Assembly (NCBI GenBank): GCA_947624945.1
Contig: CANQMJ010000152.1
Coordinates: 1 to 5,431 of the forward strand
Reading direction: 5' to 3'
DNA from: an uncultured Clostridia bacterium
GTDB lineage: Bacteria; Bacillota; Clostridia; Oscillospirales; CAG-272
Length of the DNA stretch: 5,431 nucleotides
Shown: piece by piece, positions 5,425 through 5,431 of the stretch
Numbering within the stretch: the first letter of the stretch is position 1
How the letters are laid out: each line of letters opens with the position of its first letter
Made by a program: the position numbers and the translations under genes
The notes under the pieces: model-generated
Databases searched by the model: none
Told to the model about the DNA's origin: nothing
The model's input: the letters and a program-made list of their open reading frames with translations, nothing else

Positions 5425-5431
5425 ATCAACA

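Larger units (their letters stand above)
5213..5431 (+). promoter_or_regulatory. Leader and control region of a gene beyond the window
   Basis: No supported gene. The stretch holds several inverted repeats: TTCCGTC (5235-5241) with GACGGAA (5328-5334), ATACC (5245-5249) with GGTAT (5257-5261), the palindrome at 5280-5295, and AAACGA (5324-5329) with TCGTTT (5339-5344) followed by T's. It ends with a ribosome binding site. TATATAAA at 5319-5326 could be a -10 region, but no good -35 box precedes it, so the promoter is uncertain. Confidence 0.5.

Noticed and set aside
5366..5431. Start of a gene at ATG 5366 or 5415
   Set aside because: Both are open to the edge but lack a ribosome binding site, while GGAGG at 5417-5421 points to a start just past the window.
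1..5431. CRISPR array, tRNA or rRNA genes, insertion sequence
   Set aside because: No regularly spaced repeats, cloverleaf, conserved rRNA stretch or transposase was seen on either strand.

Overview
The window looks like chromosomal DNA of a low-to-mid GC Gram-positive bacterium, most likely a gut-type clostridium. The basis is strong AGGAGG-type ribosome binding sites, textbook sigma-A promoters with 17-base spacers, intrinsic terminators, and a WYL regulator and a small Xre regulator of clostridial style. The genus cannot be told from the sequence.

Left part (1-3455, minus strand, read from right to left): a promoter at about 3427-3455 drives a WYL-type transcription regulator (3294-2281). 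After a 154-base gap come two tightly coupled genes: an uncharacterised 338-residue protein (2126-1110) and, 2 bases later, an AAA+ ATPase of the Ycf46-like family (1107-52). The ATPase breaks off just after Walker B and its glycine-rich loop, so it lacks sensor 1, the arginine finger and the lid. The pair is more AT-rich than the regulator. No terminator is evident after the regulator, so the three genes may form one unit with an extra internal promoter.

Middle (3545-4173): an Xre-family repressor gene (3897-3577, minus) ends in a strong terminator. It is transcribed divergently from a gene for a very acidic 304-residue protein of unknown function (4174-5088, plus). The intergenic DNA holds a consensus promoter for each side, a near-identical AT-rich repeat ending in ATACGA at each promoter, a second plus-strand promoter with an A/T-tract, and a possible 19-codon basic leader peptide whose stop overlaps the start of the acidic-protein gene. 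The likely logic is that Xre controls itself and the acidic-protein gene.

Right part (5089-5431): no complete gene. It holds a strong terminator for the acidic-protein gene, a 24-base near-palindrome, a perfect 16-base palindrome, a third copy of the Xre-like repeat core, and a leader whose last bases form a ribosome binding site for a gene starting just past the window. That ribosome binding site can be sequestered by a 13-base-pair helix.

A GACA-(4 or 5)-TGTC dyad occurs in the WYL promoter, in the WYL leader and upstream of the acidic-protein gene, which hints that the left and middle modules share a regulator. The most interesting candidate system is the regulator + uncharacterised protein + AAA+ ATPase cassette together with the Xre/acidic-protein module. 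Its function cannot be read from the sequence.
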